NCBI GenBank assembly: GCA_021234155.1
Contig: JAJEKV010000013.1
Span: 5,958,775-6,022,774 of the forward strand
Length of the DNA: 64,000 nucleotides
Origin: Isoetes taiwanensis
Taxonomy: Eukaryota > Streptophyta > Lycopodiopsida > Isoetales > Isoetaceae
Reading direction: 5' to 3'
Shown here: piece by piece, positions 36,801 through 48,489 of the stretch
Position numbering within the stretch: the first letter of the stretch is position 1
Layout of the letters: the number at the start of each line of letters is the position of its first letter
Translations under genes and position numbers: made by a program
Notes under the pieces: generated by a model
Database searches by the model: none
Seen by the model: only the letters and a program-made list of their open reading frames with translations
Told to the model about the DNA's origin: nothing

Positions 36801-38477
36801 CCAGCCTCATCTTGACATTCAAGGTATGGCACTATTCTTTGTTAATCAATAGGCTAATACTATGATACAATGGCTAATATTCCGATATGATATCCATTTA
36901 TTCTACAACTTTTTTCCCTTCATATATGTATGAGCTAACAAGGATGTAGAGATACTATAAATTATTTATTGACTGGCTACTCTGCGCATGCATGTATCTC
37001 AGTCCCTTGGATGTCCTTTTTTTAAAAAAGATACAAAAGTACCAACGTGTTCTACACTTTAAGCTCTCTGCTTTAGATTTGTAACTTCAAAGTACACCTT
37101 TGACTTTAGACTGTGGAGTTAGCATCAGTTGCATATGCAAACTACGGTTTCAGTTAGTTGTAAGCAGACATGAGCATATTATAAACCATATAGTAGTTGG
37201 AAATGCAAAGTACAGTTTTTGTTTGCTCTGAGTTATGCCCAGCTTCTAGATGTGACTACACCATGCTGTCGGCACTTGAATTCTGCCACCCTTTGCAAAC
37301 AGCTTGACTGTCGGTAAGTGTTATTTAATTGATAAGGTTATGTACTTTTTGTAGCTATTGCCTGCTTTGCATGTTTAGGTCGAACACAAGTTTCCCAAAT
37401 TTCGATATATTAAAGGCCATTTAGTGTGCCATTTATCTTCAAATGTTTCTGTACATCAGAAGCAGAATCCGGAGTTGCATTCTCAATTCTATAAATGTTG
37501 TAGGACCATCTGAGTGCCATGTTTATTCTAGCATCAGGTTTTAGTAATGCCTATAACTTCATTGTTGCATTGACATGCTCCAATTTTCTTATCTTGCTGC
37601 CATATATAATATTTTGCAATGCTGCTTTCTTGAGTAAGATCTTTACACCTGACATCATTTTATTCCAGGATTTTGTTTTGGATAGCAAATGTTGTATTGG
37701 CACCATAAACAACACCATTCAAATCTACCTCTATTCTTGCATCACAGAGCTGTCAGAAATGAATTGTTCAACCTAGGCGCTACACTTCAGCAATCTTGAC
37801 ACCATACTTTGGACACAGGTCTCTCATATATACAACTCCTCTGAAAATAAGTTTGTCCACAGCCACAAAAGAACTTCGTCATATGGTAGTAGAAGCTATG
37901 ACATTGATTTTCAAGGTTTACTATCTCTAGCATTTTTTTATGTATGATATAATATGATATCTGCAAAATTACTTCTTTGTTAACAATCGACAATGAAGTC
38001 ACACTTTGTGCATTCAAATATAATGCAAGATGCACAACATTAACAATGTCGTATTGCAGATAAGCTCATTTTCTATATTGACATTCCTTTACAACTATGC
38101 ATAGGCATTTGTTACAAACATCCATAGGTTACACACCTAATAGTTGCATATTCAGCTTCCATCTTAGGTATAGTCAATGAATCTTGCAATGTTCCTTTAT
38201 ATTACTCTTGCCCCCTCCAAGCAAAAAAGGAATTGACATTCTCTTTGGGGTTTATTCCACATAGGAAAACAACAACCAAGCAACCCTGAAATTATTTTCG
38301 TTATGTGGCATATTCGAATCCATATTCTTTCCAACTATATTGTTGCATTGCACTTTAAAGATTTCAATTGTCACATTTCCCACAAACAACTATGTCACTT
38401 CAAAACTACATCATATAATGTGCTCAATATTCCTATCCCAACGGCATTAACAACTTCATTAGCTAAGATTATTAAAT
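33861..38477. other. Long stretch without recognised genes
   Basis: Several open frames of 60-150 codons exist on both strands (for example 34076-34525, 35769-36146, 37519-37776). None shows a motif I recognise, and composition is AT-rich as in introns or decayed DNA. A non-autonomous Helitron ending at 38713 could cover part of this interval; its 5' end was not found. Confidence 0.35.
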
Positions 38478-38585
38478 CATATCGTCACAAACTTAAATTC
38501 TAATTCATCTCGACTACTTCCAAACACAAATCATATTGTCGCAAATTTCAAATCTAATTCATCTCAACTACTTCCATATCAAGAC
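38478..38585. repeat. Two-copy subterminal direct repeat, period about 54 bp
   Basis: TCTAATTCATCTCGACTACT and TCTAATTCATCTCAACTACT recur, each preceded by CATAT(C/T)GTC(A/G)CAAA. They lie about 100-230 bp before the candidate Helitron terminus. Confidence 0.8.
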
Positions 38586-38685
38586 ACAACAAAATGAGAC
38601 TATTTGTACGTAGTCCAACAAAATACCAGATACACAAAACTCTTCTACCCAAACATCACACAATGACCTCTTCAAATCTTGAAAA

Positions 38686-38713
38686 GCCCGGCAACGCCGG
38701 GCACCATAACTAG
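38686..38713 (+). mobile_element. Candidate Helitron 3' terminus (hairpin plus CTAG)
   Basis: GCCCGGC-AAC-GCCGGGC forms a 7-bp perfect hairpin. Seven bases (ACCATAA) then separate it from CTAG, followed by T. This matches the Helitron rule: a GC hairpin about 5-12 bases before CTRR, with insertion between A and T. The 5' TC terminus is not identified and no Rep/helicase gene is seen, so the element would be non-autonomous. Confidence 0.6.
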
Positions 38714-40301
38714 TTTCTACTAAGTTGAGACAAAATTTCCAATAATAGTGTAAGTAAATGTGTATATTAACATCCACAAGAGCCAAAATGGCTACAAAGT
38801 ACAATCTTTATTTATTTTATTTGGCGCTACCAAGTAACTCAAGTATAAATTGCCAATTTGTTTCAAATGCTCTATGTCGCTAAAGAACTCATCTAAATAT
38901 GAACTTTTCCATCTTAAGGATGAGGCTTTTGCTCAAGCGTTATCATGCTTATGACATATACTGGCTGAGCGTTCTTCTAATTCCACCTCGCTCAATTCAT
39001 AAGCACATAGTCTATCCTTTTGTTCTAGCTTCGTTCATCGTCCAACTTCTATGTAAGCACGTGCGAGCTCATTCTGAACTTTGCAATCGCATGAACAAGA
39101 TGTTTAGGCATTTCAACTGATAGATATGATTGCGGACTGAGTGTCATCTGCGGATTGAAATCCCAAATTTAATAGCCCACTTTTACTTTTCCTGTATTCT
39201 GCACATACCTAGCAATGTTTGCCTTCCTTGATACCTGATCAACATCCAATGAAATGCAAGGACGAGCAACCCATCTACTAATTGGTTTTATTAAGATTGA
39301 CTAATGCTTTTGAGGCTTCTACACCAGTAGATAAAAGTTTATGCTCTCCCTTAGACCACCATCTTCTCATAAATTGGATTGTTCTTTCAGCTGCCACAAT
39401 TTATAAAGGACCACAGCCCGTCTCTACAAGCATTATCTCATGAGGACTGCTTTTCTTTACCTTAAGAAAGGTTTGAAGGAAGAGCTTTTTCAACACATGT
39501 TTTCCTTGGAATTGAGGCTCCTCAAATCTCTGACCCATACAAGGCAACTAGCACAACAAGCACATCAAAGAGTCGCTTAAGCAACTTTCAACATTGGATA
39601 TTAGCATGTCTACATTTATTAATACAAGAAATTTATCGTGGTTGCCAAGGCCGCCGCAAACATTTCTCTTTTTCAAAATTGTCATAAGGAATTTCGTTGT
39701 CAATTCGAAAATCATGTAAAGAAGTCTAAAAAACCTCCCCAAAAGTCCCTAATGTTCTAGGATTCTTTGACTATAAGGAATGTGGTTTGTGAAATAGAGT
39801 GATTGGCCATATGATTTCTCATGCCAAACCTACTTCATATTCGACTTATTTATACTACAATTACATCATTTCTCGTCTTATTCAACAATAAGACCCTCAT
39901 TTTACATAATTGGTAATAGAATCACCATAATAGGAATTCACTTGTTAAATGTCACATGTTTGCTAAATTTTATTTACTATACGACCCAAGTATGAATGGA
40001 AAATATTTGGTATATGCTAGCTGCTAACATACAGATGACAAAAAATATTTGATATGTGTTGCATGTTAACATACAGATGATAGTGCTTTGAATTTCTAAA
40101 TGTTCATTTGAGAAAGTACTAAGAGTTGGATAGCTTAATGGTCACTATATTGTGTATTTCCTAATTGTTTGAGAAAGTGCTAAGAGCTGGATTTCTTAAT
40201 GGTCACCATGTTTTGTTTGTCGTCCTTACAATTGAAGCTCGTTTTTATTAATGGGTCCTTATTTTATTATGTTTATGATTCTAAGGGTACCTTCGCACCT
40301 G
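38714..40301. other. No gene recognised
   Basis: Short frames only. AT-rich intergenic DNA. Confidence 0.35.
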
Positions 40302-40595
40302 CCTTTAAGTTAGGATAAATTTTAATTTTTAACACAAGTTTCGTTCGCAGTACTAGTTAAGTTAGTATTGGGTTAAGAATTTCAGTTAAGTGTCATATAA
40401 CTTTTTTTATTGGAAATGTTAACGGAAATCATGTTCGCGCTATGTTCCCACCTTTAAGTTAGGACAAATTTATTTTTTAAGTAAAAGTTTCGTTCGCACT
40501 GCTAGTTAAGTTAGCATTGGGCTAAGAATTTCAGTTAAGTGGCAGTTAACTTTTTAAAATAAAAATGTTAACAAAAATTATGTTCGCACTATGTT
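40302..40595. repeat. Two-copy tandem repeat, period 149 bp
   Basis: CTTTAAGTTAGGA(T/C)AAAT, AGTTTCGTTCGCA and AAGAATTTCAGTTAAGTG recur in the two units (40302-40450, 40451-40595). The following 300 bp are rich in TTAACTTAA words. Confidence 0.85.
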
Positions 40596-43500
40596 GGGTT
40601 AAGTTAGTAAAATTAACACAAAATTAACCCAATTCAAAAAATACACTAAAAGTTAAAGTGACCTTATGAGGTCACTTTAAGGTCAGTTAAGGCCATTTTG
40701 ATGATAATTTAAGGTAACTTAACGAGGCATGTATGAACATATTGTCTTTATGTTAATTTAAAGGATAACTTAAATTGGGCATGTGCGAATGCATTTCATG
40801 GAACTGCCGTTATGTTAATTTTAACGGGAATCCTTAACTAAGTTTGGTCTGAAGGCAGGATCCAGTTAACACTAACTTAACTTAAAGGTCAAAATTAACT
40901 TAATCTTAACCTAACCGCGGGTGTGACATCGAATTTCTGTAGCACAGATCTGCTTTTGGAAAGTTTTCCCTCCGAGGAGGGACTGTATATCAATGGATTT
41001 GATCTGTATAGAATACAACATGGATTTAAAAAGAAGGTTGGATGACTGATGATGCTGATCAGTGGTCGATTTTGGATGCTAAGATGGGTAACATGAATTG
41101 ATGTTGAACTGCTTGCCTGCTCCCAAAATGTTTTGAACAATGGCTGGTTAACCTAAGTCCTCTGTTGTATGCAGCTCTCCTGTTTGCAACTCCTCTGTTG
41201 CCAAGCCACTGAAATATCTGCGAAATAACTAGAATCCTCTGCCAAAATAGAGGTAGCTATGAACAGAATGTGGATGCCCTAAATGCATGCCTTCCCATGT
41301 CTTATAATAGCAAATGCAAAAAAATGCACGGCTTTCTGAAAAATGAAGTAACTGGAGCCAAAAGAAAACATTGTAAGAAAAGAAAATGGAATCAGCAGTG
41401 CCAAACCGAAGAGGAGCACAGAAAATGAAGAATCCACTTGCTCATTTTAAAGACCAAGTGGTTGCTTGTTCATTTCGACACCATTTGCATAGACTTCAAA
41501 AATGGTTACAGCAGAGAAGGATCCGCCAAGATCTAGGTGGATCAGCCTGAAACTCTATAGACAAATGATTCGAGTAAGCAGGAGGATAAAAAATGGGGTT
41601 TTTTGATCAAAATTCGTGACTAGGAAAGTCATGGTTGTGCAAAATTGATCCTGGGAAATCGTGGCTGGCCAAAATTGATGCTGAGGAAATCGCAGCTGGG
41701 TACAGCCGATACTAAAAAGTCGATGCTGGAAAAAGAAGAATTTGATGCTGGGTAAATTGATGCTAGAAATCAATGCTGCCTGTATCCGGCTTTAGGAACC
41801 TGTGCTGATGTCGGTTGCTCAGGGCGATGGTGCTCAAGGTGTTGCTGCTAAGCGCTAAAGGTAGTAGCACTAGGCGCCGAAGGCATTGAATCTTTCAAGG
41901 GATGATTGGGAATAATCGGTTGTGGATTCTTCCTCAAATTCGGCGAGAACATCACCCTCATGCCCTTCATATTTTTTCCTTTTTCTTAATTTTTGTTAGC
42001 CCTATTTTTTCCTCGGAAAGGTACGTGGCATTTTTAGAAGCAAGCATCAGCAAAGAATATCCTGAAAGCATATTTGTAGGAGAGTTATATATGTTAGAAA
42101 GGCCTTACCTATGACATGCTTTACTTCTATAATATTTCTGGGTAGAGGCATTTCTATTATGGCTTTTACTTTAGAAAGATCTGTAAGTAGTCCCTTTTTG
42201 CACACAATCTAACTACGCAACATTTCATGATTAATAAAAAATGTGCATTTTTTCAGGATTTAGAGATATGCAGTCTACCTAGAGGCAAAAAGAAAATTAA
42301 ATAAAAAAAGAAATGGCCTTCAACTCTTGCAGCATTCGTCATAGACTGCCCTCAGGAGCAAATATAAATGGCTATTCTTGACGCTATTGACTGCCCTGCC
42401 TCACAGACCGTCGTGCAACAGAGGCATATTTCAGCAGCAAATATAAACCATGCTACTACTTTGGCTTGCCACTTATAGGCATTGGCATGCATCTTATCTT
42501 AGGTTATGTTGCTAGAAAACCATGTTTCTGTGCAGTGCGCATTGTTTATGGCTATATCTATAGTTTGATTTTGAAATCTATGAAGATTAATATCTACAAA
42601 TGATAAAGAGCCGTTTGCAACACATGAACTGTTTGCATTGAAGAGGAAAGTGAAAGGTTACCTGAAGGTGGCGATAGAAAATGAATCCGTCTCCAAGTGG
42701 CATGCCATGTCCTTTCTCAAGACAACTCCAAGCCGTGCGATTTAAGAGTAGGAATGGTTGCAAGAGCTCTCGGCTCTTAAATATGCATGCATCAAAAGAA
42801 TCTGTCGTTCAGTTGCCTCCAAACAAATTCTGGATGGCAACAGAGCAAGAAATAGCTGGCCCGGAGTAACAGGTGCTTAAATCTTGAAGAAACCTTGCTC
42901 CTCAAGAAACATCAACCTTGCTCCTCAAGAGACCCCAATCCCGCGATGACGATGAAGATTTTGATTGCGCGTAGGACAAAAAAAAAAGAACAAGGTGTTG
43001 CGCATAGAGGGTTGCCCTCCATGGCCAGAGGGTGAAGTGGCTTAAATCATAGTTCAAAGTCATGTTTTGGCATGATGGGATTACTTCGTAATGTAAACAT
43101 ATATACTACTATATTCTTGCAAGCATCAACCATGTGGTGTTAGTCCAAAGTTGCAACATATTGACGTTAAAAGGCAAGTAAAATCACAAGTAAGGACATT
43201 AGTGCGGCAAACCAGGCACACATTTACTAGTTCTGTCTATATTGCCTTCATTATGGCTCCAAATGACAGTTTTGCTCAATTAGCACGTGTTCTCTGTTGT
43301 TTATTAGAAAACAGCATCATTGAGTTTCATATCAATGACCTTGGTTTGTTAAATGATGTTCACGTTGTTCGAAGCCCTGTCACAGTGTTGCCCAATAAGG
43401 TTCTGGAAAATAGGTCGCTATAAATCACCATAGCCAAACCACCTATTAAAGGCCATACTTGCTATAGGTATGACTATAGGTCACCATAGCCATACTTGCA

Positions 43501-44045
43501 GAAGCTCCCTCATTTTATGGCTTTTCTTGACTTCCTAGCAGTACCTAAAAAGAATTCAAATTTTGTTGCTATAGTTGTTTATTATTGCTTTTTTGCTTTT
43601 TTTTTTTGGAACAAAATGACGTCTCCCATAAACAACCACAACAATAATTACTCTAATAGTAACCCTAAAAGCAAATGGGATATCTTGCAAAGTACACACT
43701 TTCTTATGATATAATGGGCTCTAGCATTGAAAAGCCTTGTAATATCAAGCATGTTTACATAAACCAAGCATGTATTTGGATATATTGTTTTCGATCCTTG
43801 CATGATTCATAGCTTTGGATCTATTTGCCAACCAATGCAGGTAGCCTAAAATCAAAACAATGTTAATGTCACTTTTTCAGGAGGCTACTATAAAGCTTAC
43901 AATATAATGCACACATAACAACGATGAAGTTAATGGAATACTCCTTTCACAATATCAAATTAGATGCCATTCAACATGAACATCAAATTGTCAAATTTGA
44001 TTTCTTGGCAAAGGTTTTATAAAGTCTAAATGCACAATTAGGAAC
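40596..44045. other. No gene recognised
   Basis: Frames are short. A 90-codon + strand frame at 43151-43423 is not recognised. A TTGATGCTG-rich patch lies at 41630-41790. No RNA gene or structured element was identified. Confidence 0.35.
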
Positions 44046-44190
44046 AGAATAGAATAGAATAGAATAGAATAGAATAGAATAGAATAGAATAGAATAGAAT
44101 AGAATAGAATAGAATAGAATAGAATAGAATAGAATAGAATAGAATAGAATAGAATAGAGTTGTTATCGTCCACGGAGACCCATTATCGAG
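44046..44190 (-). repeat. (AGAAT)22 microsatellite joined to a LINE-like 3' motif
   Basis: Twenty-two AGAAT units (44046-44155) are followed by AGTTGTTATCGTCCACGGAGACC. On the minus strand this reads GGTCTCCGTGGACGATAA and then (ATTCT)n. The same junction occurs at 51302-51346. The layout matches the LINE family motif GGTCTCATAGACA...(TTTCA)n seen at 1421 and 26200. Confidence 0.75.
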
Positions 44191-44240
44191 GAGGAATTAA
44201 GACAATGAGGGTTGCCGAGATGCTAAAGGGTGGGAATCAA

Positions 44241-44407
44241 GGGTCGAAATTAGGAGGGTTTCTCCCCAAAATAGCCGATTAAAGTTGGAAATATCCGATT
44301 TGCTAAAGTAGATGCAGGCGAATTTCTGGTCCAAATTTCATAAAAACGGTAAGCATAAATAAAAGGCGACATTTTTTATGGTTAGTGCAAAATCTAAATT
44401 CGAGGCC
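44241..44407. mobile_element. MITE-like repeat (copy 1) with ATCTAAATTCGAGGCC end
   Basis: It starts GGGTCGAAATTAGGAGGGTT, followed by TCTCCCCAAAATA, and ends GCAAAATCTAAATTCGAGGC. Over its length it aligns with 54224-54431 (GGGGGTTCCTCCCCAGAAT... GCAAAATCTAATCTGGAGGC). Confidence 0.6.
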
Positions 44408-44705
44408 TGGTGGGGATCATGCCATTAGTAAGCTAGGGTAGAGACAACTACCCTACATTGTACGTGCCAGTCCACCTCAACAGAACCATGTGTAGTTGCA
44501 TGTACAAAGAAGGGACATATAACTTCAACCAAGCATGCAAATCTACCCTTTTGTTTATTAGTAAGAAAGCCAAAATAACAACATTCTTAATCTCAAAACC
44601 CCTTTTCTTAGCCCACAAAGCCAATTGAAAGCTGGATATCACTCCATCGAGCGCTCTGTCTATAAGAATCGAACTAAATTTACTACAGAGACAGAAATAT
44701 ATTGA

Positions 44706-45470
44706 GTGCAGCCAAATGTTGGGATCCAGTACAATAGAATGCATCATTTCCTATGCTCAGTCGTAAACATAATGTGTGCAAATGCAGCAACACAATCTAA
44801 ACAGTCAGTTCTGTCATATTTGGCCCAGTTCCTTAACATTTTCCCGTGGAATTTTCAGCTCAAATGCATGCACTGCATCACGGGAGGGAGTGGTGTGTGA
44901 TGTAAGGGGTAGAAATATTCTGGAGCTTAAATGCTTAAAAGGGATTTTTAGGCAGCATTCCCACTTCAATCTCTAATTTAAGTTCCTTTACAGCTCTGGA
45001 GCAACCATATGGTTGGAACCATAACACCTTATATCAGAAAAATAACTACTCTGGAGAATCTTAACCTAGGAACTACCAGTCTCATAGGCTCCATACCCCC
45101 TGAGCTTTCCCAATTCATCAATCTCAAAGTTATTCATCTGGACATAGGTAATAATATGCGTTCAATTTCTGCTTTTATGAGCCATCTCTCTAACCTCACA
45201 GATATTTTCATCCAGTGGTGTGACAACCAGTGGTGTGATAACCCAAAGTTTCCTCACAGACTGTAGTGGATATATATGCATCACAGAAGCAATCTCATCG
45301 CCTTAAATGATACCCTTCTTTTTGATATGGGTAACCTGTCAGAGCCAGAAATCCTATTGTCCTTGACAGTAGATCTGCTATTCAAATGGCTTGGCCAGAA
45401 TAGATATGAATCTTTAATTATGAAAAGATCATGTGTTGCTTTCTTGTTACCACAACTCCTCTAAAGCATA
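44706..45470 (+). pseudogene. LRR receptor-like protein fragment
   Basis: An N-terminal cap-like piece reads GVVCDVRGRNILELKCLKG (about 44890-44945, LRRNT WxGVxCD type). After a frame change comes TPYIRKITTLENLNLGTTSL, then IGSIPPELSQFINLKVIHLD and MSHLSNLTDIFIQW (45030-45220), two to three plant LRRs. There is no transmembrane or kinase part and several frames are needed. Decayed or captured fragment. Confidence 0.65.
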
Positions 45471-45609
45471 CATAATATGGCTCAGAGCAAGCAAGAATGG
45501 ACAAAAAAATAGAAGGATGAATAAACCTGATCTGCACGGAATGGCCACCACAAAGACAAAGTCGTAAAAGTTTCATATGCATGAGCACTTCTAAGATGGG
45601 GATGTAACA

Positions 45610-46315
45610 TTGCTCTACAAAAAGATGACCTTCGCAAGTAGGTTCCCCAATGGAAAATGGGAACCGGTGGTCTGGCAGGGGGTTGGTGCTGTAAATGTTT
45701 ATGGCCGTCCGATTGGTACATGGACAAATGTGGACGTCTGGATGTCAATGGCCGGAAATAGCAAGAACATTCGACTGAAGTCTTGGCATGGAATGGGCGA
45801 TGCGACCACTTCCGGGCCGGGAGAAAGAGACTGCCATCGACTGCTTGTGGGTTTGTTCTTGTGTCTGAGTGCCATGCCAGCAGCCAAGGATCTGTGGAGG
45901 CCAACACAGGAGTGGAATTGCAGGCCAACACAGGTATGTTCCACAGTCTTTCTATGTTGAAGAGAATTTCTAGGAGTGTTAGATCAGGGCAGGGCATGCA
46001 CGGTTGCCTGGATGAGGAGGGGAGGCCTCCTGAGAGCAGCAACACTGGAGCTGCTAGAGGGAGGTTAGATACAGCTGGACCGATGAATGTTGTGGCTAAG
46101 GATAACCATGCTTCCCATGAATTGAATTGCATGGCCTCTGCTGTGCCCATGAATTTTTTGCCTGAACATAGGTCCCTCTGCCTTGATTCCCATCCCATAT
46201 TCCATCGTAGCAATTTTGTTGAAGTGCCTTCTGAACAGCTTCATCTGTCACCAAAGAGAGGTGAATACAATTTGGCTCTTCTAGTTGATGCGTGCAATGC
46301 GTGTGAGCCGTCTAA
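45610..46315 (+). pseudogene. N-terminal region of the HUH gene, split off by a 38-bp duplication
   Basis: A frame open to 46322 encodes a Cys/His/Ser-rich region ending LALLVDACNACEPSK. The next 38 bp (starting at 46319) repeat CTAGTTGATGCGTGCAATGC and onward, which changes the frame by two and adds stops. Without that duplication the frame would run into the HUH protein. A possible splice donor (CACAG/GTATGT) lies near 45932. The start codon is uncertain. No domain was recognised in this part. Confidence 0.45.
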
Positions 46316-47611
46316 GGTCTAGTTGATGCGTGCAATGCGTGTGAGCCGTCTAAGAAGAGAGGCAGGCCAAGGAAGGACAGTGGCATTGTAATTAGAGAGC
46401 AAAATCATAGGGATGCGCAGAAGAAGAGAAAGCAGTTTGAGAGGGAGGATAGGAAAAGATTTAAACAGGTGGAGAGAGAGAACAAGCAGATGGAGAGAGA
46501 GAACAAGCAGGTGGAAAAGGAGAAGAGGCAGAGACAAAGAAAGGAAGAGCGGGAGAGACTGAAGAAGGAGAGACAAGACAAGAAATCTATGGAGAGAAAG
46601 GAGAAGGAGATGAGGAAAAGCATGCAGAGAGAAGCTAAAAGTAGCGTGCTAGACGTCAGTGTCACAGTAACTATCAGCGGGTCAGACATAGTAGAAGATC
46701 ATTACATCAGAGTGTGCAGGTTCTTGGATTCGGATTGCATTGCAGGCATGGTGGCGGTGGAGCGGGGTTCTGAACTTGATCATTTACACCTGCAATATGT
46801 TTTTCGAATTGCTGCAACATCACCAGCAGCTGTGAACATTCGTCTCAGGCAGGCTCTAGATTGGACAAATTTTCACCCGCCAGGTGGAGTGATTATGTGT
46901 AAAGCGTTGAAGGACACGCGCTTACACTGTTTTGAAGGAATGCTCGGCTATTGTCTGAAAGATGTTGGGAAGTTGCATTACAGGAATCACATGAAGGAGG
47001 TTACTGCTGAGCAGCTTGAGCGTGGTAAGAACTTATATGCATTGTACGGTGCTGGTGAGATAAAACATTGTGTGGTTGTGGATAACAGAAACTTGCTCAG
47101 TCGTGGGAGCCACTTTGTGTTATACCACGGGCGAAGGCAGAGAACTCCCAGTCTGTGCTACACGATTTCACGGATGTTGCGAACTGAGAAGTTCGTTTTG
47201 TCTAGCGCGTGGGTCCTTCCTTGGAATTCAGCCAGAATCAGTTACTATAGAGTAGAGGCTGCGTGGAGGCTTACCCTGGATCCGAGGCATGCTTCTATCA
47301 AGGACGTGCGATGCGTCATTTATGGATTGCCGCCTGGGGAAGAGCCCATAGAGAAAGTGGGTAAAAGGCGCCATAGATTTTGGGATGATGCTCTAGCATG
47401 TGCGGAGCTAGACAAGCTGGACGCAATGCTGGAAGAGGATGAGAATGAGAGTGGTGCTGACGATGATGGAGTAGATATAGTGGATTATCCTCCAGATGAG
47501 AAGTATCGTGACGAGACTCCCGCTTTCATTCCCCCTGTAGATGGCAGCCTTCCCTTTTTCCAGGATTACATTCCTTTAGATGTGCCGGATCCTGCCTTTG
47601 ATATTGGATAG
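46316..47611 (+). CDS. Rep-like HUH endonuclease (candidate replicative transposase)
   Basis: The frame is open for about 430 codons; the first Met gives 380 residues at 46469. In order: an AT-hook-like KKRGRPRK (46352-46375), a long charged coiled coil (residues 1-55 from Met), VSVTVTISG (63-71), VERGSELDHLHLQYVFRI (97-114) and MLGYCLKDVGKLHY (158-171), then ERGKNLYALYGAGEIKH and an acidic tail (EEDENESGADDDG). HLHLQ is a HUH metal-binding motif, and YCLKD supplies the Tyr-x-x-Lys nicking motif of Rep proteins. Such enzymes cut single-stranded DNA through a 5'-phosphotyrosine link. No SF3 or Pif1 helicase motif is seen, unlike CRESS-virus Rep or Helitron proteins. The layout recalls the HUH transposons called Replitrons in algae, from memory. 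Pattern-based call, not searched. Confidence 0.75.
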   Translation, partial: GLVDACNACEPSKKRGRPRKDSGIVIREQNHRDAQKKRKQFEREDRKRFKQVERENKQMERENKQVEKEKRQRQRKEERERLKKERQDKKSMERKEKEMRKSMQREAKSSVLDVSVTVTISGSDIVEDHYIRVCRFLDSDCIAGMVAVERGSELDHLHLQYVFRIAATSPAAVNIRLRQALDWTNFHPPGGVIMCKALKDTRLHCFEGMLGYCLKDVGKLHYRNHMKEVTAEQLERGKNLYALYGAGEIKHCVVVDNRNLLSRGSHFVLYHGRRQRTPSLCYTISRMLRTEKFVLSSAWVLPWNSARISYYRVEAAWRLTLDPRHASIKDVRCVIYGLPPGEEPIEKVGKRRHRFWDDALACAELDKLDAMLEEDENESGADDDGVDIVDYPPDEKYRDETPAFIPPVDGSLPFFQDYIPLDVPDPAFDIG

Positions 47612-47678
47612 TATGAGCTGTTGAATTGTTTGTTGATTTTGATGTTGCAGGTTGATAATGAGCTGAATCTTGTGTTGC

Positions 47679-48069
47679 AGGGGCGGATGTTGATGTTGGG
47701 CCTGAGGGGAGAGAGAGGGATGCCACTCCCCCTCCTCCGTTCTCTACGTTTATTGCATTGGATGTTGAGCCTGTGGAGAGGCGTGTTATAGAAGGAGTGG
47801 TTCCTGCTTTTGTTGCTCCTTTTTTTGATGTTGAGTGGATGAAATCGCGGACTTGGCGAATCGTGCATGCATTGTCCGTTGCTTTAACTAACTCTGTAGA
47901 TATCCTAGAAGAGGCTCTAGTTGCAGCAGATGATCAAGACATTCAGATTTCAGTGCGGGACAGAAGAGTGTTTAGAGGGGAAGTGAATCATGTCCGAGCG
48001 ATGCTCTTGTCTAAGCTGCGGCAGCTTCATGAGCTTGCAGCCGCTCATCCTAGCACTATGCGAGCATGA
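47679..48069 (+). CDS. Second ORF or last exon of the HUH locus, unknown
   Basis: After TTGTGTTGCAG (47678), a frame reads ADVDVGPEGRERDATPPPPF, then VEPVERRVIEGVVPAFVAPF and HVRAMLLSKLRQLHELAAAH, ending at 48069. The upstream frame stops at 47609-47611. I could not find a splice that joins them in frame, so it may be an alternative exon or a separate small protein. GC content and codon use are like the HUH gene. No family is recognised. Confidence 0.45.
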
Positions 48070-48115
48070 TCAGACTTTAGCTTCTGTCATGATGGAGGTC
48101 CTTGTTGTCTGTACA

Positions 48116-48489
48116 GTTTTATAGCTTTGGTTGCTTGTGTGAGAAGTCAAGTTTTATAGCTTTGGTTGCTTGTGTGAGAAGTCAGGTTTCCGCAGAATAT
48201 GGAATTGTGTTGGCTTGGGTGACTTACAGAAAAAGTTTTGTACAGAAAGCTTTTGAATGCTATGTTATCAGAAATGTTTCTTTATTTGCAATGATTGCAA
48301 TTGTCAGGAAGGTTGGCTTATTTTCTGTGTAATGTTTGAATCAGGTTTTTAGTTTGTACAGAAAGCTTTTGAATGTTATGTTATCAGAAATGTTGCTTTG
48401 AGCATCTGTGTAATGTTTGAATCAAGTTTTTAGTTTGTACAGAAAGCTTTTGAATGCTATGTTATCAGAAATGTTGCTTTGAACAGGGG
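48116..48489. repeat. Tandem repeats 3' of the HUH locus (35-bp x2, then 80-117-bp x3)
   Basis: GTTTTATAGCTTTGGTTGCT with its 15 following bases is repeated exactly at 48116 and 48151. TTTGTACAGAAAGCTTTTGA then ATG(C/T)TATGTTATCAGAAATG recurs at about 48237, 48353 and 48434. Downstream units share TGTGTAATGTTTGAATCA. Confidence 0.85.

Noticed and set aside
45482-46213. 243-codon minus-strand protein
   Set aside because: It is antisense to the N-terminal part of the HUH gene, in GC-richer DNA where long shadow frames are expected, and has no motif.
46319-46689. Leu/Ser-rich minus-strand membrane proteins
   Set aside because: Complement of the Lys/Glu/Arg-rich coiled coil of the HUH protein.
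45783-47611. Integrated CRESS/geminivirus-like genome
   Set aside because: No coat-protein gene, no SF3 helicase in the Rep-like frame, and a long N-terminal coiled coil not found in such Rep proteins as I know them; a transposon is more likely.
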